64,000 nt of DNA from Candidatus Krumholzibacteriota bacterium (GCA_016932415.1 JAFGCX010000007.1:244280-308279), one strand, 5' to 3'. Positions 34,356 to 44,279 are shown, counted from the stretch's first letter. Numbers and translations are program-made. The notes: generated by a model from the sequence alone, not told the origin.

Positions 34356-36539
34356 CTATCTCAGGAGCAGAAGCTTTCCAGTCGCCTCTTTCCCTCCTAC
34401 AGAGATCCGGTAGAAATAGACGCCGCTGGCGGCGATCTCGCCGTCCCGGGTGAGGCCGTTCCAGTATTTCTTGTGCCCTCCGGGGCCGAGATGCCCCTTG
34501 AAGACGGTCTTCTGGAAACGCCCGCTCACGTCGAAGATATCTATCCTTGTCATACCTCCCGGGGCCGGTATCACCATCTGGAAGGTCACTGCCGGATTGA
34601 AGGGGTTCGGGAAGACCTGGTGCTCTATCTCCGATGGAAGCGGCGTGTCGGTCCCCACTCCTATCGTGTCACCGACAGTGACCCTTACCGTATCGAAATC
34701 GACAGTCCCCGTGTCGATGATCGACCGGAATTCGTAGTAGATGGCGTTTTCCATCCCCTCATACGCCTCTCCGGGGATAACCGCCTGGGTCAGAAACACC
34801 GAATCGTCGGATGATTCAAGAAAGATCGTGTCGAGCGAGGTGATAATCTCCCACCCGAGGGAATCCTCCACCGTAACGATCCCGCTGTCGGCAAGCTCGC
34901 TCACATTCATAAGGAGCGACCAGACCTCTGTAGTATCGCCGGGAAAATCGTTCTCGATGTCGTACCATACAAGGCTGTTCTGCCTCAGCATATTCGTATC
35001 CTGGATCGCCACGTAGGTCATTTCGCTGTAGTTGACCATCGGATCGGTCAATGAAACGACATTTATCGAGACATGAACCGTGTCAACGTCTGGAACAGCC
35101 CATGGAGGTATATCCAGCGTGACCGTCACGATCGTATCCATCGGATCGATGGCGCTAAGCGCTACGGTGGCGTCGGAGACGACCTGTGGCCAACCGTGAG
35201 AATTGGCGACATTGATAGTGTATGTATCATCGACGTTCCCCATATTGGCTACTAGGAACTTTACTTCCACCGGCATTTTCGGATATCCCGTGCCGGAGGC
35301 AGAGACCGTAGCCGCAACGTCGTAGATCGGCCCGGAAGGCGCCATCAGCACCGGCCCAGGCCCGCATATACTCTCTATCATCGTCCCCGGATCGAGCAGG
35401 ATATTATCGGCCAGAAGTTCGATCGGACCGTTGCATATGATGACCGGCCATCCCGGAGGGTTGTTTCTCATATCGATCGTCCCGCCGGGACCCGTACCGA
35501 CCTTGCAGTAGAGCTGAGCGTCTATCGCCCAGGGGCTTGCCCTGAAATCGATCGTCGATCCGCTCATCCCGGTGATCCTGCAATCGTTGGATTTCTCAGC
35601 CGGTCTTCCATCGGTCTTTTCGCGAGTCGCGTGGATCGTGTCTATCTTGTCTTTCGTGTTAAGTTCTCCCTCGATCGAGCCGGTCGAATCGAGGACGGTG
35701 ACACGGGCGTATTTCTTGATCGTCTTCGCCTTTATAGTCCCGCCAATATAAAGGGAGTCAGCTCTTATAACGACCTCGTTCGCCGCGATTACCGAATCTC
35801 CCTTTCCAATATATACGTCGCCGGCGGTTTTCGTCCGGCCGCCATTGATCTCCACATCCCCTTTTCGCGACTGGATCTTGCAATAGATCTTCGTCGGCTT
35901 GCCGGCTCCGGACTGGACCTTGACAGTCTTGTCCCCGGCGATTATCCCGTTTCCGGTCAGATTTACAGATCCTGTATTCGACAAAACCTGCGTCTCTTCC
36001 CCTATCGAATTGACCTTACCGGAGATCGTGACGTTTTTTTGCGCTGACAGCGAAACGCTGCCATTAGTCCCTTCAACCGTCCCATGAACGCCGATCGAAT
36101 CCTTGGTAGAGAAAAGATGGATCGGCAGTTTTTTCACCTTGCCCCCCGCTTTAGGCGAGACACCCCCGATCACGCCTCCGGTTCCTACCATGATCGGTCC
36201 TTCAGTAGTAATTTGTATCGGTGTTTTAGCGCTTTTTGCCCTCAGTGTCCCGTTGACGATCAACTCCCCGAGGACCATCCATCCCTTGATCTCGTTCGTT
36301 CCATGTCCCTGAAAATCTACTGCTTTATTTGGCGGTATCTCAGCCTTGTCCTTGCGGCCCTTGACAGCTCCCGGCCACATGAATTTCCCATCCACACCCT
36401 GTGGATTCCACGTGGGAGGTCACTTCCAGTCATCCTCCCCCCCCGTGTTCTTCGTCTTCCAATGGTCTGACAGAGCGTTGGAAAATCCAAGGGTCAGGAA
36501 AAGGACGAGCACTGCCGCCACACCATAACGAGCTTTCAT
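34356..36539 (-). CDS. Exported FHA-like beta-helix protein with FlgD-type sorting tail, split by in-frame TGA
   Basis: The signal peptide starts at ATG 36539 (MKARYGVAAVLVLFLTLGFSNALS), and the frame reads on to EDDWK, then TGA at 36420-36422, then PPTWNPQG and the 679-residue body without any shift. The body opens with a filamentous-hemagglutinin-like repeat region of beta-helix type (GWMVLGELIVNGTL, TEGPIMVGTGGVIGG, GSVSLSAQKNVTISGKV, GSVNLTGNGIIAG, NEVVIRADSLYIGG). It is followed by Ig-like domains and a sorting tail (VFPNPFNPAVTFQM, YWNGLTRDGE, ASGVYFYRI, GKLLLLR). Without readthrough, the body could only start at a weak GTG (36395) and would lack an export signal. It is therefore a recent nonsense mutant, a readthrough gene or a sequencing error. 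TGA ends many other genes here, so it is not generally recoded. Confidence 0.75.
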
Positions 36540-36866
36540 ACGATCACCCCCGGCAATTATTATTAATCGGCCTGGAATCGCTGATGCCTTTCGGCAGGAT
36601 TTATATATGAGATTGAGATGAATTTTATCAGAAAAATGCCGTTTCGGCAAGACAATCTTCAGAGATAAGGCATTAATTATTTACATGTCGAACTCTCTGT
36701 GATATACTGCGTGATCATCAATTATCTTGAAGCTATACGGGAAAATAGCAGCCGCTTATCACCTTGCGCATCTCACCGCTGCGGAATCCCTTTAAATAGA
36801 TGCGAATCGATCAGAAGAGCTGTTATAAAGCAAAGAACTCAATTTGGCATAAAAAGGGGGCATAAG
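36540..36866. other. Divergent intergenic region with promoter
   Basis: Separates the beta-helix gene from the GATase-like exported protein. A good sigma70-like promoter lies on the plus strand, leaving a leader of about 150 nt. Possible upstream starts for the downstream frame look unconvincing. No small gene or riboswitch was recognised. Confidence 0.5.
36680..36708 (+). promoter_or_regulatory. Strong sigma70-like promoter, extended -10
   Basis: TTTACA, a 17-nt spacer and TATACT with a TGA extension; five of six matches in each hexamer. Confidence 0.6.
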
Positions 36867-39329
36867 TTGAAAAAACTGCAGTTGTTGGAACGAATCGGCG
36901 GCCTTGATTGGTGGGAAAAAACGATCGCGTATTTTTTGGCCGTCTTTCTTCTGGCCGGCATCTTTTATACCGCACCGATCGCTGCTGACGATCTCGGCTG
37001 GGCATCAGGCGGAACAACGGACGACAGCGGCGGCTGCGATGCCGATGCCGATATTACAACGAACACTTTTTATACAAATCACAACGGCAACATAACGCTA
37101 TATGTCGACTGGGACGCGTATGCAGTCGAATACGCCAAAGTCCGGTTCAGATGGTACAATGGAGATGTAGCAATAGTATCTCCTACTGACTGCATTTGCA
37201 ACAGCGACTGCTTCAGATCGTTTCAGGAATCATACTCTTTCTACGTGGCGAGCGGGTCAAAGACTTACGACATGGGACTAGGTATCTTCGTCGATACAAG
37301 CGAGGGAGACGATTTCGATTGCCCCGCCAACATGATCCATCGCGAAAATATCACCATCACCCGGCCAAAATGCACATACGCGATCTATATGAATTCGATA
37401 AGCAACAAGACGATACTAGACACCTGGGTGACTGTATCGGGAAACGTTACCGACACCGATTGCTACGCGCCGATAACGGACACCGCCGGAAATCCCGTCC
37501 AGGTCATCATGTACAGACCGATAGGTTCGCCGGTGACTGCGAATACGACATTGAACAACGGCTCATATTCTGTCGTCTTAAACCTCGGGGGAAACACCGA
37601 GATAGGAACTTACACCGTCATGGCGACATATACTCCCAACTCGCCCCCACACCCTCTGACTCCGGCCAGCGCGAGCACAAGCAGGTCTTTCAGGCGGTAT
37701 GTCGTCTCGCCGGTCGCCATAGATATTCCATCGAGGAAGACATTTCAGGACAATTTCCCTGGCCTGGCATACGATATCGAAAGCTTTATCCGGGCAGACA
37801 TGGCAGGGGATGTTAATCCTCCATCGAGCTCGCTGATCATCCCGGGAGATTCGACGACTGTGAGCATCACTCCTCTTGAAGCCCCGCAGCTCGCCACTAC
37901 TATGGACGGGCGCCCGAAAGCCTTCATGCATGTCAACTGTACATATATCGGCCCCGATTACAAGCCGCCCCTGGTCGGCCCTTCCCTTCAGGGAACTTAC
38001 GGCACCTTCTACAGTGACGACGGCGACTGGACAGTGATCCAGGGAGATTCGGCCTGTATCGGATCTAACCCTCCCGTTCCCAACGAATATATGTTTGATC
38101 TGAATGATTCCCTTTTCACCAGGGGATACCGCATCGAGTATTACTTCGAGGCCGAGGACAGCTGGGGCAATGTAGTAAGATGCCCCGGCGGCACAGGCCC
38201 TGGAGACGAATATCTCGAATGGACATGTCTGCCGACATTCAACAGCGGTATTCTGTTTGTTGACGACTGTGATGGGATCTTGAACTTCGAGGAAGAGAAC
38301 TATATGCAGCAGACGTTCGAAGCTGTCATCCCTTCCAGTAATATGCCTGACAGGTTCGATATCAACGCCGGCGATCAGGCATCGAACGGCCTGTCGAGCA
38401 GGGCGCACCTGGAACACCTCAAGAGCGTTTACCGGACTATAATCTGGGATTCAGGGAACCTTCGCGAGAACACGATTTCCGACAATCTATCCGAAGGTGA
38501 AAAGGATGACGATTGCGCCCTTCTGAAAAACTGGCTCGATACGTCAGACCGGGATGTACGCCTGCTTGTCATGGGATCGAATGTCGCTACTGATATCATG
38601 CATTCCCAAAGCGGGCAGGAACTGCTCCTCTCCTGCGGAGTCGAACTCGTCGACAGCAGCTACTACGAGATGACATCAGAAGCCGGCGGTATCGCGATTC
38701 CTTACGTTGAATCGTATTACGGCAGCTGTATGGGAGGTTATACTTTCTATCTATATCCTTCGTTCGGCTCGATCAACTGGTTCGACGTCCTTGACGCCGA
38801 CTATTCAATAGGTTTTCCCGCGATTATTTATCCGGAATTTTATGGAAATTACTACTCCGCCGGTGTTCAAAGCCTCGGCCAAAACAGTCATGGTTACGAC
38901 AAAAGGACGATGTGGCTCGGTTTCAGCCTCTCACAGGCAATCGAACCATGGCCCGACGGTAGAGTCGTCAGAAATAATATTCTGGGCGATATACTCCAGT
39001 ATTTCGGAGAATGCGTTAATGCCGATATGACTGGTAACGAAGAGACCCCCCTGGCGAACCGGCTATCGCAATGCTACCCGAACCCTTTCAATCCCGCTAC
39101 GACACTCGAATTCTCAATCGCGGAAAAAGGTCCCGTAACACTGTCAGTCTTCAATGTCGCCGGCCAGCTCGTAAAAACACTGGTCAACGACATCAGGGAA
39201 GCTGGCAGCCACAGGGTCATGTGGGATGGAAAGAATGAAGCGGGACGAGACGTGGCAAGCGGGATCTTCTTCTGCAAAATAGAGACCGCCGGTTTCAGTG
39301 ACACGAAGAAGATGGTCCTTTTAAGATGA
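36867..39329 (+). CDS. Exported protein with Ig-like and GATase-like domains and FlgD-type sorting tail
   Basis: 820 residues from TTG 36867, chosen because AAGGGGG lies just upstream and LKKLQLLERIGG opens a long signal peptide (KTIAYFLAVFLLAGIFYTAPIAA). The first half is Cys-containing beta sequence with an Ig-like part (TILDTWVTVSGNVTDTDC, NNGSYSVVLNLGG). The second half has a class I glutamine-amidotransferase-like fold seen in other tail-bearing proteins (GILFVDDCDG, YRTIIWDSGNL, LLKNWLDTSDRDVRLLVMGSN), apparently without a catalytic triad. The sorting tail is YPNPFNPATTLEF, WDGKNEAGRD, ASGIFFCKI, TKKMVLLR. Its stop overlaps the start of the next gene by ATGA, so translation is probably coupled. 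Confidence 0.8.
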   Translation: MKKLQLLERIGGLDWWEKTIAYFLAVFLLAGIFYTAPIAADDLGWASGGTTDDSGGCDADADITTNTFYTNHNGNITLYVDWDAYAVEYAKVRFRWYNGDVAIVSPTDCICNSDCFRSFQESYSFYVASGSKTYDMGLGIFVDTSEGDDFDCPANMIHRENITITRPKCTYAIYMNSISNKTILDTWVTVSGNVTDTDCYAPITDTAGNPVQVIMYRPIGSPVTANTTLNNGSYSVVLNLGGNTEIGTYTVMATYTPNSPPHPLTPASASTSRSFRRYVVSPVAIDIPSRKTFQDNFPGLAYDIESFIRADMAGDVNPPSSSLIIPGDSTTVSITPLEAPQLATTMDGRPKAFMHVNCTYIGPDYKPPLVGPSLQGTYGTFYSDDGDWTVIQGDSACIGSNPPVPNEYMFDLNDSLFTRGYRIEYYFEAEDSWGNVVRCPGGTGPGDEYLEWTCLPTFNSGILFVDDCDGILNFEEENYMQQTFEAVIPSSNMPDRFDINAGDQASNGLSSRAHLEHLKSVYRTIIWDSGNLRENTISDNLSEGEKDDDCALLKNWLDTSDRDVRLLVMGSNVATDIMHSQSGQELLLSCGVELVDSSYYEMTSEAGGIAIPYVESYYGSCMGGYTFYLYPSFGSINWFDVLDADYSIGFPAIIYPEFYGNYYSAGVQSLGQNSHGYDKRTMWLGFSLSQAIEPWPDGRVVRNNILGDILQYFGECVNADMTGNEETPLANRLSQCYPNPFNPATTLEFSIAEKGPVTLSVFNVAGQLVKTLVNDIREAGSHRVMWDGKNEAGRDVASGIFFCKIETAGFSDTKKMVLLR

Positions 39330-40675
39330 CTGGCGTGACTTTGGCTGCAAAAACGATACGATTTACAGCAAATGTTTTTCTTGCTGTCACATTTTTCGCT
39401 TCGTCCGTCTGCATGGCCGGCCAGGCAGGGAGCGCCGAAAGTGAGAATGCCTCGGCAAGAGAGATCGAGCGGCTCTCCGAGGAGACAACCGCTTATTACG
39501 ACGAGGGGATGTATGGCAAAGCTCTTGCGAGCGCCAGCCAGGCATTTTCGCTATCGGAAGAGCTTTATGGCCGCCGCCATATCGTGACGGCGCAATCACT
39601 CAACAATCTCGGACAGGTCCACGCCGCTCTTGGAAACAGCGCTGAAGCGGAGAGGATGCTTGTTGAATCTATCGATATCACCGAGGATCTTCGGGGCCGC
39701 GACAACCCTGAGATATCCCCCGCGCTGAAAAATCTCGCTGTTCTCTACACTGCTTCTTCGAGATTTTCCGAGGCTGAGAGAGCGTACAGGCGGCTGATTA
39801 AGATCGTGGAGCGCTCGGACGACAACGAAGATGCCGCGATGCCAGGCCTGCTCGAATCCCTTTCCAACGTTCTCGCGGCGACAGAGAGATTCGAGGAAGC
39901 GATAGAGCTGCGCGAACGAGCGCTCGGGATCAGGGAAAAGGCCGGAGCCGCGAAAAACTTATACAAACCTGGAGATAAGGGCCTCGCCGCGGCCCGCGAA
40001 TCGCTTGCCGTGCTGAGAGATAACCATGCCGCCTTCCTCAACAACCGGGCGATCTCGCTTATCAGGGAAAACCGGTTCGACGAAGCGGAAGATGATCTTA
40101 AAAAAGCTCTGATCGTTAGAGAGAAATATCACGGCCCCGATGATCAACGGACTCTCTCCACCATGAAAAACCTGTCGATCCTGTACACCCGGCAGGAAAA
40201 ATACAGCGAAGCGGAACCGCTTTGCGCGCGGCTGCTGAAGGTATCCGAAGATTCTCTCGGCGCGGGAAACGCCGCGCTGGCTCCTGAATATCTGAAAATG
40301 GTAAGGCTCTTTCAGAAACTCGGGCGTTCGACTGACGCGGCGGCGATGTACGAAAGGGTCATAAGGTCGATGGAAAACGACCGCCAGGTCAACGCCGGCG
40401 CCCTTGTGAGGCAGATCAACAACCTCGCGGCGCTTTATGTCGGGATGGAAAAACCTGATAAAGCTGCTCCTCTTTATTCAAAAGCCGTCTCGTTAATTAC
40501 AGGTGGCGGTATCGCGGAAGAGCCGGAATCGGCAGTAATACTGAATAACGCCCTTCAATTTTTCAGAGAGACGGGCGATGAAGAACAGACAGCCAGGATC
40601 GAGAAACTACTCGGAATCGAACCTGGTCCCGAGGTGAAAAACAAAAACACCGATGATAACACTGGTACCAATTGA
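39326..40675 (+). CDS. Exported kinesin-light-chain-like TPR protein
   Basis: 449 residues; start overlaps the previous stop (ATGA). A signal peptide (FTANVFLAVTFFASSVCMAG) is followed by six or so 42-residue TPRs of the TPR_12 type (GMYGKALASASQAFSLSEELYG, GNSAEAERMLVESIDITEDLRG, NRFDEAEDDLKKALIVREKYHG, EKYSEAEPLCARLLKVSEDSLG), with NNLGQVHAALG and KNLSILYTRQ between helices. Unlike the three TPR-CHAT proteins here it has no catalytic domain, so it may be a scaffold that works with the co-translated exported protein. The C terminus is acidic and disordered (EVKNKNTDDNTG). Function unknown. Confidence 0.82.
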   Translation: MTGVTLAAKTIRFTANVFLAVTFFASSVCMAGQAGSAESENASAREIERLSEETTAYYDEGMYGKALASASQAFSLSEELYGRRHIVTAQSLNNLGQVHAALGNSAEAERMLVESIDITEDLRGRDNPEISPALKNLAVLYTASSRFSEAERAYRRLIKIVERSDDNEDAAMPGLLESLSNVLAATERFEEAIELRERALGIREKAGAAKNLYKPGDKGLAAARESLAVLRDNHAAFLNNRAISLIRENRFDEAEDDLKKALIVREKYHGPDDQRTLSTMKNLSILYTRQEKYSEAEPLCARLLKVSEDSLGAGNAALAPEYLKMVRLFQKLGRSTDAAAMYERVIRSMENDRQVNAGALVRQINNLAALYVGMEKPDKAAPLYSKAVSLITGGGIAEEPESAVILNNALQFFRETGDEEQTARIEKLLGIEPGPEVKNKNTDDNTGTN

Positions 40676-40712
40676 ACCGATCCGCAGTATCTCCACCAAA
40701 AAGAAATCAATT

Positions 40713-41342
40713 TCAATCGGAAGCGGATCCTCCGCCGCGCGCGCCGACGACTTCATAAGAGATCGCCACGATAGTAACGACGGAAAGGTACTTTTTCTTC
40801 GACTTGCCAAGCCTCTCCCGCAATTTTTGCGAATCAACGAGTGATAGGGAATCGGCCTTTCCCGCCGCTTTCTGCTTTTCCACCCATTCCACCTGCAGGC
40901 ACGGTTCGTGATCTATCGAACAGACGAGAGATCGATTTCTCTCTATCGCTTCGATATATCGCTCATCGATCCGTTTCTCATCGACCACACCTTTGACTCT
41001 TATTCTTTTCTGATAGAGGGAATCGGCGAAAGATTCCCCACATTCACCGGGCAGGATCCTGATCGTCTCTCCGCCATCTGTCCGAAACTTCAGCTTCTTT
41101 CCTCCAGCGCTGCACACATGGGTTATTTCCCCCTCGGTCTCTACTATCCTGCCGACGTAGTCGGCGCAGTACTTGACAAGGCTATCGGCGTCGACAAAAA
41201 TCACATCGCCGTGGTTTTCCTTACTGCCGGCTACCTGGCCGGCAAAAGATTCGGGGGAAAGATAAAGCCCGCCGGTGGCGAAACACACAATAACCGCGGC
41301 GATGACAACAAGGCGGATCTTTCTTTCGCCTCTCGACCTCAT
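40713..41342 (-). CDS. Exported or membrane-anchored protein with probable OB-fold domain
   Basis: 209 residues from ATG 41342, which has a strong GGAAGGAG five nt upstream; a longer frame to 41417 lacks one. The N terminus (MRSRGERKIRLVVIAAVIVCFATGGLYL) is a signal anchor. The core (VDADSLVKYCADYVGRIVETEGEITHV, KKLKFRTDGGETIRILPG, KRIRVKGVVDEKRIDERYI) has the strand-turn pattern of an OB fold of the tRNA_anti-like/DUF4920 kind, with Cys residues in conserved-looking places. A helical tail (LRERLGKSKKKYLSVVTIVAISYEVVG) may contain a second membrane helix. It is convergent with the TPR gene by 37 nt. Family assignment is uncertain and the role unknown. Confidence 0.65.
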   Translation of the reverse strand: MRSRGERKIRLVVIAAVIVCFATGGLYLSPESFAGQVAGSKENHGDVIFVDADSLVKYCADYVGRIVETEGEITHVCSAGGKKLKFRTDGGETIRILPGECGESFADSLYQKRIRVKGVVDEKRIDERYIEAIERNRSLVCSIDHEPCLQVEWVEKQKAAGKADSLSLVDSQKLRERLGKSKKKYLSVVTIVAISYEVVGARGGGSASD

Positions 41343-41483
41343 TTTTTCTCCTTCCGATGCACGTAAACAGGAACCCCGCGATCCAGGGTCACTTTCGTGA
41401 TATTCTTGATGGTCCACCAGTTATATGCCTGTCCGGTGAAAAAATCCCGATAAAAATGTGGAGACCCGGTCATGAAACTTCCT

Positions 41484-41513
41484 TTGCCAGAAATCGTATC
41501 TGTGATGTAGAAT
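41484..41513 (+). promoter_or_regulatory. Sigma70-like promoter for the TPR/DUF2271 gene
   Basis: TTGCCA, an 18-nt spacer and TAGAAT; five of six matches in each. The leader is about 40 nt and ends with an AGAAAGGA ribosome site. Confidence 0.5.
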
Positions 41514-41556
41514 CAGGCAATCTGATATTTCAATTATATTTCAGAAAGGATCCGGG

Positions 41557-43188
41557 ATGAAAAAGATCTCTATCGCCGCGTTGTTGATGGTTTTCGCATT
41601 TATATCGAACGCGCTCCTCGCGGAATCGGTCGATGAATATATCAGCAAAGCAAAGGAACTGCAGAAAACAGGACAATTCGATGAAGCGCTTGCTCTTCTT
41701 GAGAGAGGACATGCCGAATTTCCAGGCAACTCAGACCTCTATGCCTATTCAGGGCTCTACACCGGGATGAAAGCGGGACAGGCCGCAAATTTCTCGGAAG
41801 CGGGCCTTTTAAGCGCCAAATCCTTTGAACTTCTCGACAAGGCGGTTTCACTTGATCCTGCCAATCCGGTCGCCCTTCTGTTCAGGGGGCTTATGTCGGT
41901 CAAGGTGCCGGAGTTCCTCGGCAAGCTCGACGGCGGGATCACCGACCTCGAGATGACAACTGATATAATCGGTAAGTTTCCCGGGGCTTTGCCGGTTGAA
42001 AGCCAGATCCTCGCCTGGAACCTGCTCGGAGAAGGATACTCAAAGAAAAAAGCGGGGAATAAGGCCGCGGCGGCGTGGAAAAATATAATCAGGCTTGCCC
42101 CCGGATCGGATCAGGCGGCAAAGGCTGAAGAGAATATCAAAAATCTGGATATCCCCGCCGGTGGCGCCGCTGAACCGGTCAAAGCGAAGGCCGCGGCAGG
42201 GTCGGATAAACCGGCCGGCGACTCCAGCGCCCTTGAATCGAAAGGCAAAAAAGCCTTCGATATGGGAGAATTTCAAAAAGCGAGGGAACTCTTCGAAAAG
42301 GCTGTCGAGGTGAACCCGCAGAGCGCCTTCGCCTACAAATGGCTCGGCCTGTCGATCGCGAAGCTGGGAGAAGTCGGTTATGACGACCGGATCGCCACGA
42401 ACACGGATCTCAGGACAAACCTCGTTTTCGCTTCGCTTAAAGCGCTCGACAGAGCGGTGGAACTTGCCCCCGGCGATATGGAACTGAGATTCATGCGAGG
42501 TTCGCTGGGAGTCTACTTTCCATTCTTTGCAGGCAAGCTCGAACAATCTATAGTCGATCTCGATATGGTGCTCAATAGTGAAGCGCCGGACTCACTGAAA
42601 GCCGAGGCGAAATATATGCTCGGCTACGCCTATCAGAAAAAAGGGATGAGCTACTGGATCGATGTGGCCGTCAGGCATTCGGAATCGGAGGCGGCGCGGA
42701 CGGTCTACAAGTCGGAACGTCCCGAGATCAAAAGGCTGGATGAGGAAAAATGCGAAAAACCCTGCCTTGTCATCGATTTCGTCCTCGGATTCAGGGATGA
42801 ACTCGCGCCCCAGACCGCAGTCTGGATCGAGGATGAAGAAGGCCGCTATATAAGCACTGTTTATGTTTCCGGATTCAGCGGATATGTAAAAGAAAAACAG
42901 GTCGTGCTCCCGATCTGGGCCGCTACGTCAGAGTTCAAGGATACCGACGCCGTTACGAGCGCGAGCATAGATATCGGCCATCATCTCTATATCTGGGACC
43001 TGAAAGACCTCGAGGGGAAAAAGATTAAAAAAGGCGATTATATAGTAAATGTCGAAGTGTCATACTGGCCAAGCATGAAATATCAGATGGTAAGGACGGA
43101 GATCTCAATCGGCGGGAAAGACGACAGGAAAGTGGTCGAAGAGGGCGACTTCATCCCCTATCTTGAGACCAGATTCCTTAAAGACTAG
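41557..43188 (+). CDS. Exported TPR protein with C-terminal DUF2271-like domain
   Basis: 543 residues with a signal peptide (MKKISIAALLMVFAFISNALLA). Two similar TPR blocks surround a low-complexity Ala/Lys linker (EPVKAKAAAGSDKPAGDSS): GQFDEALALLERGHAEFPGN with LAFL-type spacing, then GEFQKARELFEKAVEVNPQ. Both blocks contain the same motif (LLDKAVSLDPANPVALLFRGLMSVKVPEFLGKLDGGI and ALDRAVELAPGDMELRFMRGSL), so the gene looks internally duplicated. The last 130 residues resemble DUF2271: AVWIEDEEGRYISTVYVSG, VVLPIWAA, DAVTSASI, YIWDLKDLEGKKIKKGDYIV. That domain occurs in exported proteins linked to FMN transfer and electron transport, but no such partner is near. Periplasmic location is likely. 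Confidence 0.8.
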   Translation: MKKISIAALLMVFAFISNALLAESVDEYISKAKELQKTGQFDEALALLERGHAEFPGNSDLYAYSGLYTGMKAGQAANFSEAGLLSAKSFELLDKAVSLDPANPVALLFRGLMSVKVPEFLGKLDGGITDLEMTTDIIGKFPGALPVESQILAWNLLGEGYSKKKAGNKAAAAWKNIIRLAPGSDQAAKAEENIKNLDIPAGGAAEPVKAKAAAGSDKPAGDSSALESKGKKAFDMGEFQKARELFEKAVEVNPQSAFAYKWLGLSIAKLGEVGYDDRIATNTDLRTNLVFASLKALDRAVELAPGDMELRFMRGSLGVYFPFFAGKLEQSIVDLDMVLNSEAPDSLKAEAKYMLGYAYQKKGMSYWIDVAVRHSESEAARTVYKSERPEIKRLDEEKCEKPCLVIDFVLGFRDELAPQTAVWIEDEEGRYISTVYVSGFSGYVKEKQVVLPIWAATSEFKDTDAVTSASIDIGHHLYIWDLKDLEGKKIKKGDYIVNVEVSYWPSMKYQMVRTEISIGGKDDRKVVEEGDFIPYLETRFLKD

Positions 43189-43312
43189 CGCGTATCGCCT
43201 GACAGCTTGAACTTCTATACCGTTTTAATACTTTATGTTGCGGCTGATCACCCCTCTCCGGCCAGCGATACCATCGCGCCGGTCACATAGTGGGATATAC
43301 CTGTTTTTCCAA

Positions 43313-43341
43313 TTGAAAATCTGTCTGATTTATGTTACACT
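43313..43341 (+). promoter_or_regulatory. Sigma70-like promoter, extended -10
   Basis: TTGAAA, a 17-nt spacer and TACACT with a TGT extension, about 130 nt upstream of the decayed gene at 43473. The rest of 43189-43472 shows nothing else. Confidence 0.45.
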
Positions 43342-43472
43342 TCTTGAGAGCGTTAATAAACTTACAGATCTAAATCGTACACCTTCGAGAAACTGATTCA
43401 ATCAGACGGGGTTTCTTTACCCCTGAAAGCCTGTCAATCGGACAGAGAACATTCGATCTGGCTGGAGGGAAT

Positions 43473-43893
43473 ATGACATTCTTTTCAGTAGAAAAAAGAT
43501 CCGGTCTAAAGATGAAACGCGCACCTCTTTTTTCTATCATGGTCATCCTCATACTGCTGACCGCCCCGGCGGCGGGCGCGCAGGATCCTGTTGAAGATTT
43601 TATTATAAAGGCAGATTCAATATCGAGGGCTTCGGGAGAGGGTGACAAGAATAAGGTTCACAATCCCCGAGACCAGTCATGTCGATCTGGTCATATACGA
43701 TGTCGCCGGCCGCAGGGTCAAAAAACTGATTGACCGGCGCCTGGCGGCGGATCACTATGAAGTGCTATGGGACGGGACAAAGACCAACGGCAACAGGGTA
43801 GCCAGCGGAGTATATTTTTACCGGATAAAAGCGGGAAAATACGAGAAAACGCGCAAGATGGTATTGCTGCGAGAAATAAATAAATTAAAATAA
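43473..43893 (+). pseudogene. Remnant of an exported protein: signal peptide joined to FlgD-type sorting tail, frameshifted
   Basis: A good GGAGGG ribosome site precedes the ATG, and the frame encodes a signal peptide (MKRAPLFSIMVILILLTAPAAGA) and about 25 more residues (DPVEDFIIKADSI). Near 43640 the coding potential moves to the +1 frame and continues as the second half of a sorting tail (TRIRFTIPETSHVDLVIYDVAGR, WDGTKTNGNR, ASGVYFYRI, TRKMVLLR) with eight extra residues. The NPFNP start of the tail and the whole body are missing. The picture is one of a large internal deletion plus frameshift in a former exported protein. A promoter and ribosome site remain. Confidence 0.7.
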
Positions 43894-43920
43894 TCCGATG
43901 TTATATAAGGTTCAACCATA

Positions 43921-44266
43921 ATGAACAAACAGATCAGACCGGTCGCCGTTTCATTGCTGATCGGCTTGCTTATGTGCTCGTACCTCATCGCGACCGAGAT
44001 CGACCTGCTCAGCCCCTCGCAGATGGGGACACAGGCTGAAAAAGTCGTCAGGGGCAAAGTGGAGAGGATCGAATCGTTCTGGAATGAAAATCATTCGAAG
44101 GTATTCACCAGGGTGACCGTCGCGATCGACGAGATATACAAGGGACAACATCAGCAAAAAGTGGATATCCTTCAACTCGGCGGAGTTGTCGATGCCCGAA
44201 AGTAAAACGGGACGAGAGAAGATCGAGATCGAGCGTTTTGTCGCTGAATCACTGGGCGGTCAATAG
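43921..44266 (+). pseudogene. Small exported protein with probable internal deletion and frameshift
   Basis: The first frame encodes a signal peptide (RPVAVSLLIGLLMCSYLIA) and a beta-rich domain start (EKVVRGKVERIESFWNENHSKVFTRVTVAIDEIYKG, then VDILQLGGVVD), ending after 94 residues. In the +1 frame, from an ATG at 44192, 24 further residues (SKTGREKIEIERFVAESLGG) resemble the end of the same kind of protein. Known relatives usually continue after LGGxVD with a glycine- and phenylalanine-rich middle, missing here. A deletion that joined the two ends out of frame is the simplest reading. An intact 94-residue protein is possible. Confidence 0.55.
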
Positions 44267-44279
44267 ATCCCCGTAAAGG

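Noticed and set aside
34356-36539. Genome-wide recoding of TGA
   Set aside because: TGA is the ordinary stop of many genes here (for example at 490, 34253 and 39329), so the internal TGA is a local event.
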